Shown piece after piece: positions 24,001-30,000 of a DNA stretch of 64,000 nucleotides (its first letter is position 1; each line of letters starts with the position of its first letter). The stretch is from Hyalella azteca. Lineage: Eukaryota > Arthropoda > Malacostraca > Amphipoda > Hyalellidae. The position numbers were made by a program, and so were the translations under genes. The notes beneath the pieces were generated by a model. It was not told the DNA's origin, searched no databases, and saw nothing but the letters and a program-made list of their open reading frames with translations. Location of the stretch: contig NW_025934536.1 of the NCBI RefSeq assembly GCF_000764305.2, forward strand, positions 496,001 to 560,000, in the 5' to 3' direction.

Positions 24001-27000
24001 TTGCTATTCCTGCAGAAATTCATACTTGATAAATAGAGAAAATAGGACAATATGCCATTTCAGCTTCAGAAGGTGATTTTCTTGCTATTCTTACAGAAAT
24101 TCATACTTGATAAATAGAGAAAATAGGACAATATGCCATTTCAGCTTCAGAAGGTGATTTTCTTGCTATTCTTACAGAAATTCATACTTGATAAATAGAG
24201 AAAATAGGACAATATGCCATTTCAGCTTCAGAAAGTGACTTTCTTGCTATTCTTATAGAAAATCATACTTGATAAATAGAGCAAATAAGACAAAAAATCA
24301 ATTAAATAATATGATCTTTTGGCGCGTAGGCTAGAGAGTTATAATAATTTATTATTTTTTGGAAAAATGTTCATTCAGGATTGATGTAATCGTGGGAAGA
24401 GATTTCTATTATTGATTGATCTTTTAAAAATAGTAAATTCAGTAAATTAAAGCATCAAAGTTTATTGATTTCTTTTCCGCGCTCAGATTTCAATTATTGA
24501 GTGATTGAACATTTAAATTTTAAAAAATAGTAACATCAATAAATTACGAGCATTAAAATCAATTGATTCATTTTACCGCGCGCAGATGGGAGGTCTGGAA
24601 CGTCGTGAGATCCGGCAGTTCCAGTTCACGGCTTGGCCGGACCACGGCGTGCCCGACACACCCACGCCCTTCTTGACGTTCCTGCGCCGTGTGAAGCAGT
24701 GCAATCCTGTCGACAGCGGCCCCATCGTCGTACACTGCAGGTAATTTAATGTTGAATTATGTTAAAACTGAAATTTTTATTTACCTTATTTACTTCGATG
24801 TGTAAGAATTTTATTTTTAATTAGTTAGAACTTGAATTTGCATTTACGTTATTTTTTTTTAGTTATTTTTTACTATATTGTATTTTTAATTAGTTAGAAC
24901 TTGAATTTGTATTTACGTTATTTACTTCAATGTGTAAGGATTTTAATTTGAATTATATTAGCACTGAAATTTTTATTTACTTTATTTACTTCAATGTGTA
25001 AGAATTGCATTTGAATTGTGCTAGAACTGAAATTTTTTTTACTTCGATGTGTAAGAATTTCATTTTGTTCAGAAATTTGTACTGCAGGTCACTTAATGTT
25101 GAATTATGTTAGAATTGAAATTTTTACTTCTATGTGTAAGAATTTCATTTTTAATTATGTTAGAACGGAAATTTGTATTTACTTCAATGCGTAAGAATTA
25201 TATTTGAATTATTTTAGTGCGTAAATTTTTATTTACTCCAATGCGTAAGAATTTCACTTGAATTAGTATATAATGTTAGAACTGAAACTTTTATTTACTT
25301 CTGTGTGTAAGAATTTCATTGGAATTATGTTAGAACTGAAATTTTTTCACGTCTAGTGTAAGAACTTCAATTTGTGCAGAAATTTTCATTTAGTCTGAAA
25401 TTCATGTTTAATTCTAATTTGTGAAACTATTAAGAGAAGTGTTTCCCCGGCACATTTCTCTTGTGCATTAATAAAGAACAATTTTATTTCATTTCCAGTC
25501 AATATGATAAGATTATTTCAGAAATAGGAAGCAGGTTCTAAATATTAATAATTGAAAATTTGCAGTGCTGGTGTGGGTCGGACTGGCGCGTTCATCGTGA
25601 TAGACGCGATGCTGGAACGCCTCAAGCTCGAGCGCACCATCGACATCTACGGCCACGTGACATGTCTCAGGGCGCAACGTAACTACATGGTGGGTGCCTG
25701 CTCTTACAAGCTCAGTCATGATGACTAAATATGATGATTTGTATTTAGTTTCATACAATCTCAGTGATGATGACTAAATATGACGATTTGTATTTAGTTT
25801 TTTACAGTCTCAGTGATAATGACTAAATATGTAGATTTGTATTTAGTTTCATGCAATCTCAGTGATGATGACTAAATATGATGATTTGTATTTAGTTTCA
25901 TACAATCTCGGACTCTCGGTGATGATAACTAAATACGATGATTTGTATTCAGTTTAATAGAATCTCAGTGATGACGAGCCTGAATGTGAAATCAGTGATT
26001 CAAGATAATGTAGGTATGATCTCTGATACATTATATGTAAGATATAATATGATCTCTGATGTAATTATGATTTACTGTATTCGATTTATCGTCCTCACCG
26101 CCGCTTGTATGGGCTGATGGAAATATGTAATCTTGTATTAAATTCACTGATGTATAATTGTATACTAAAGAGGTTTAAGAGATTGTTGCACCGGTGATTT
26201 CAGATGAATTTCATATGTGCAATTTAATTGTAGACGTTTGCTCTGTACTGACGACATCGTTAATTTCACTTCCATTCTAAAAATTTAAGCAAACCAATCG
26301 TCTCTGAATAGTTTAATGTTTAGAATAGTATTAATAGTGAAATTTTAGAAATATGTAATAATTAATAAATTATTTAAGCAATTTAATAAAAAATTGCTCA
26401 TGCAATTAATCTGGCATGAAATGCAAACCAAGAACCAGAGCAACTAACCATGCTGAATGAAATAAAATTCTGGCCGAATGAAAATGAACAGGGAAGAGCA
26501 ATTCCTGATGTCCCTGTGAGACATGTAATTCTACAATGTCGCGTTGGAATTCATTGGTATTCACTCGGTAAATTTAACTTAGAAATTCCTCCAAGTTCAG
26601 TAAGATAAAACTTTCGATTTTATAATAAATTTAAATTCGGAGTCACCCTTTGTATTTATTGAAGTATACACAATCTTATTTTGATCTCTACGGGAATGTT
26701 ATCCCTTGGTGCCTCTGAACCAGTATAAATGTAGAGAAATAATCTCACTGTATTAATTATTAATTAATTAATGAATTAAGGTGCAAACGGAGGACCAGTA
26801 CATGTTCATTCACCTGAACCATTATATATGTAGAGAAATAATCTCACTTTATTAATTATTAATTAATGAATTAAGTCGCAAACGGAAGACAATAAATGTA
26901 GAGAAATAATTTCGCTGTAGTAATTAATAATTATTTAATTAAGGTACAAACGGAGGACCAGTACATGTTCATTCACGACGCTCTGCTCGAGGCGATCGTA

Positions 27001-30000
27001 GCGGGCAGCTCAGAGGTGGCGGCGCGAGCGCTACACGCGCACATCCAGCGCCTGCTGCAGCCTGCCGACGACAACACAACGGCTATGGAGGCTGAGTTTA
27101 AGGTTAGCCTTAAGGCTATAATATCATTGAATGATAATAAAATAAATGATGAAGGTAATAAGGTAAAAGACTAATAAGGTAAAGCTAAAAGGCTTAGGTA
27201 AAACGGTTGCAGCCTGCCGACGACAACACAACGGCTATGGAGGCGGAGTTTAAGGTTAGCCTTAAGGCTGTGATATCATTGAATGATAATAAAATAAATT
27301 ATAAAGGTAATAAAGTAAAAGACTAATAAGGTAAAGGTAAAAGGCTTAGGTAAAACGGTTGCAGCCAAGCGATGCAACACAACGGCTATGGAGGCGGAGT
27401 TTAAGGTTAGCCTTAAGGCTGTGATATCATTGAATGATAATAAAATTAATGATAAATATCATTGAATGATAATAAAATAAAGGATAATTATCATAGAATG
27501 ATACCTCAAGTAGTACGTGCTCAAAACTCGTTTAACGGGTTAACCCTAACCTAACCTAACGGTTAACCCTCTACCGCCGTGTGTCACTCTCCGGGAACAT
27601 AACTTTCAGCTTAAATTATACGTAAACTATTGAGTGTAGCAACCTGAGGACGTTTGTACGCAACAGAGAACATTTTAAAGTTGTCGTACGTGGCGGCAAC
27701 CATCAGTGCAAGTCATTTTGCGCTCACTAGAACGTATCCTTTTTGGGAAGTAGGCTTGTGACAATATTGCTCCGGTTACTCGTGTCAGGCAGTAGAGGGT
27801 TAAAGACAACAACCCAAGGCCATGCTGAAAGCATTACCTTTTATGGCGACCGAGCACCGCCCACCAGCGATACCGAAAAATTACTACTGAACTTATTATT
27901 GAACTTATTGAACTTATTATTATATTATTGAACTTATTATGGAACTTATTGGTAATTGAACTTATAAAAAATGACAGGATTTTTGGAACCATCAGTTTGA
28001 ATTACGGGATTATGATAAATGACTGGATTTTTGGAACCACGAGTTGTCTGAATTACGGGATTAGAAATCAAGATTGAGTCGCCGAACCAACTTGGCGGAT
28101 AACTTTGTCATACTGAGAGCCCTGCTATTACATCTTAAGCCTAGTATTATATATGTTCAATAAATAATTTTGTGTTTCATATAATAGCCCTGTTATTCCG
28201 TGGGAGTAATTTGACCGTACTTGCATTATTATCATCAGTTGAAATATTTTGTTTTAATCTTAGGTTGACGATTGCCAAGAAATGTCACTACGCTAGTAAA
28301 CCTGTATAAAAAGTTCTTTATATGAACCCTTTTTTGATGTTAATGCCTTTTTAGCGCATTTTCTCATTTATGGAGAAAAGGCGCTATTGTGCTCGTCATG
28401 TTCGTCTGTCCGTGACTTCACGTTTTCGTCGACGAGAATTGTGCTCGTCATGTCCGTCCGTGACTTCATGTTTTCGTCTTTTCGTCGACGAGAAAATGCG
28501 CTCTCTGTCACTCACTGCACTGAGTACTGAGTTATATTTTTTCGCAGCGTTTGGCTAACATCAAGGCCCAGCCCTCGCGCTTCGTGAGCGCAAACCTCGC
28601 CGTGAACAAGTTCAAGAACCGTCTCGTGAACATCCTGCCTTATGAGAGCACTCGCGTCTGCCTGCAGCCTCTGCGTGCCACTGAGGGATCTGACTACATC
28701 AACGCCAGCTTCATTGATGGATACAGGTGGGTACAGCCCTACATCAACGTACAGCACTACATCAACGCTAGCTTCATTGATGGATACAGGTGAGTACAGC
28801 ACTACATCAACGCCAGTTTCATTGATGGATACAGGCGAGTACAGCCCTACATCAACGTACAGCAGCACTACATCAACGCCAGCTTCATTGATGGATACAG
28901 GTGAGTACGGCACTACATCAACGCCAGCTTCATTGATTTATAAATGCGTCTTTACTGCTGTTCAGTGGTGTTTACCGTTGACGTTTCCACTGAAAACATT
29001 TCTTAAAAATTTCTGATGCCAAGTGAAATTGATGGACACTACCTATGCGTGTTGAAATGAAGCTTGGTGCAAGAGCATGCATCCGAGTAAAAAACGTCTT
29101 AAACAAACTTTTCGGGCAAACTTATTCATAACTCCATCTGAATGGCTAATGCAAATGAATATTGATCATTTTAATGGTAGATCTGGTAACAGAGATGTAA
29201 AGTTGAAGTGTCGTGCAGGTATCGGTGCGCCTACATCGCGACTCAAGGGCCGCTACAGGAGACCATAGACGACTTCTGGCGCATGTTGTGGGAGCACAAC
29301 TCTACCATCGTCGTCATGCTAACTAAACTGAAGGAACTCGGACGGGTTAGTTTATTATTATAAACTTAGCCTTTAGGATCCTTTTTAGCGCATTTTCTCA
29401 TTTATGAAGAAAAAATGCATTATTGTGCTCGCCATGTCCGTCTGTCTGTCTGTCTCTCTGTCTGTCTGTCCGTCCGTGACTTCATGTTTTCGTCGACGAG
29501 AAAATGCGCTCTCTGTCACTCACTGCAGTGAGTACCGAGTTATATTTTTTATTATTCTTGTTATCATTTGTTTTGTTGCGATGTGCAGGCTTGGCCTTGA
29601 GGGTAAAGTTAAACTAAAGTGAGATAATTCATTGCGCATATTATTATGACTTGGATCCCGTGATAATTTTCTTCAAAAATCTGTATTCGGCAACAGTTAT
29701 TCTAGAATGGAGAAATCACCAGCTTCAGCCAGTGAATTAAGCCTTACAATTTCTAATACATATCGAATTTGCAGTAAGGTATTTGTAATAAAATTGTTCA
29801 TAACCTGCGATGCTTTGCAAAACTCTCAGGTTTCGGTGTTTAGTAAGTCATTTAATGACGATTTCATTCATTGCAGGACAAGTGTTCTCAGTATTGGCCC
29901 AACGATCGTTCCCAGCGCTACCAGTTCTTCGTGGTCGACCCCTTGACTGAGTACAACATGCCTCAGTACATCCTGCGGGAGTTTAAGGTACATTCGCTGC

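Noticed and set aside
28512..28913. 133-codon minus-strand open frame
   Set aside because: Antisense to the D2 exon and its tandem copies; the + strand encodes conserved PTP sequence.
28642..29016. 124-codon + strand open frame rich in [13 protein letters not shown]
   Set aside because: Wrong frame over the exon-end repeats; spacings divisible by 3 keep it open.
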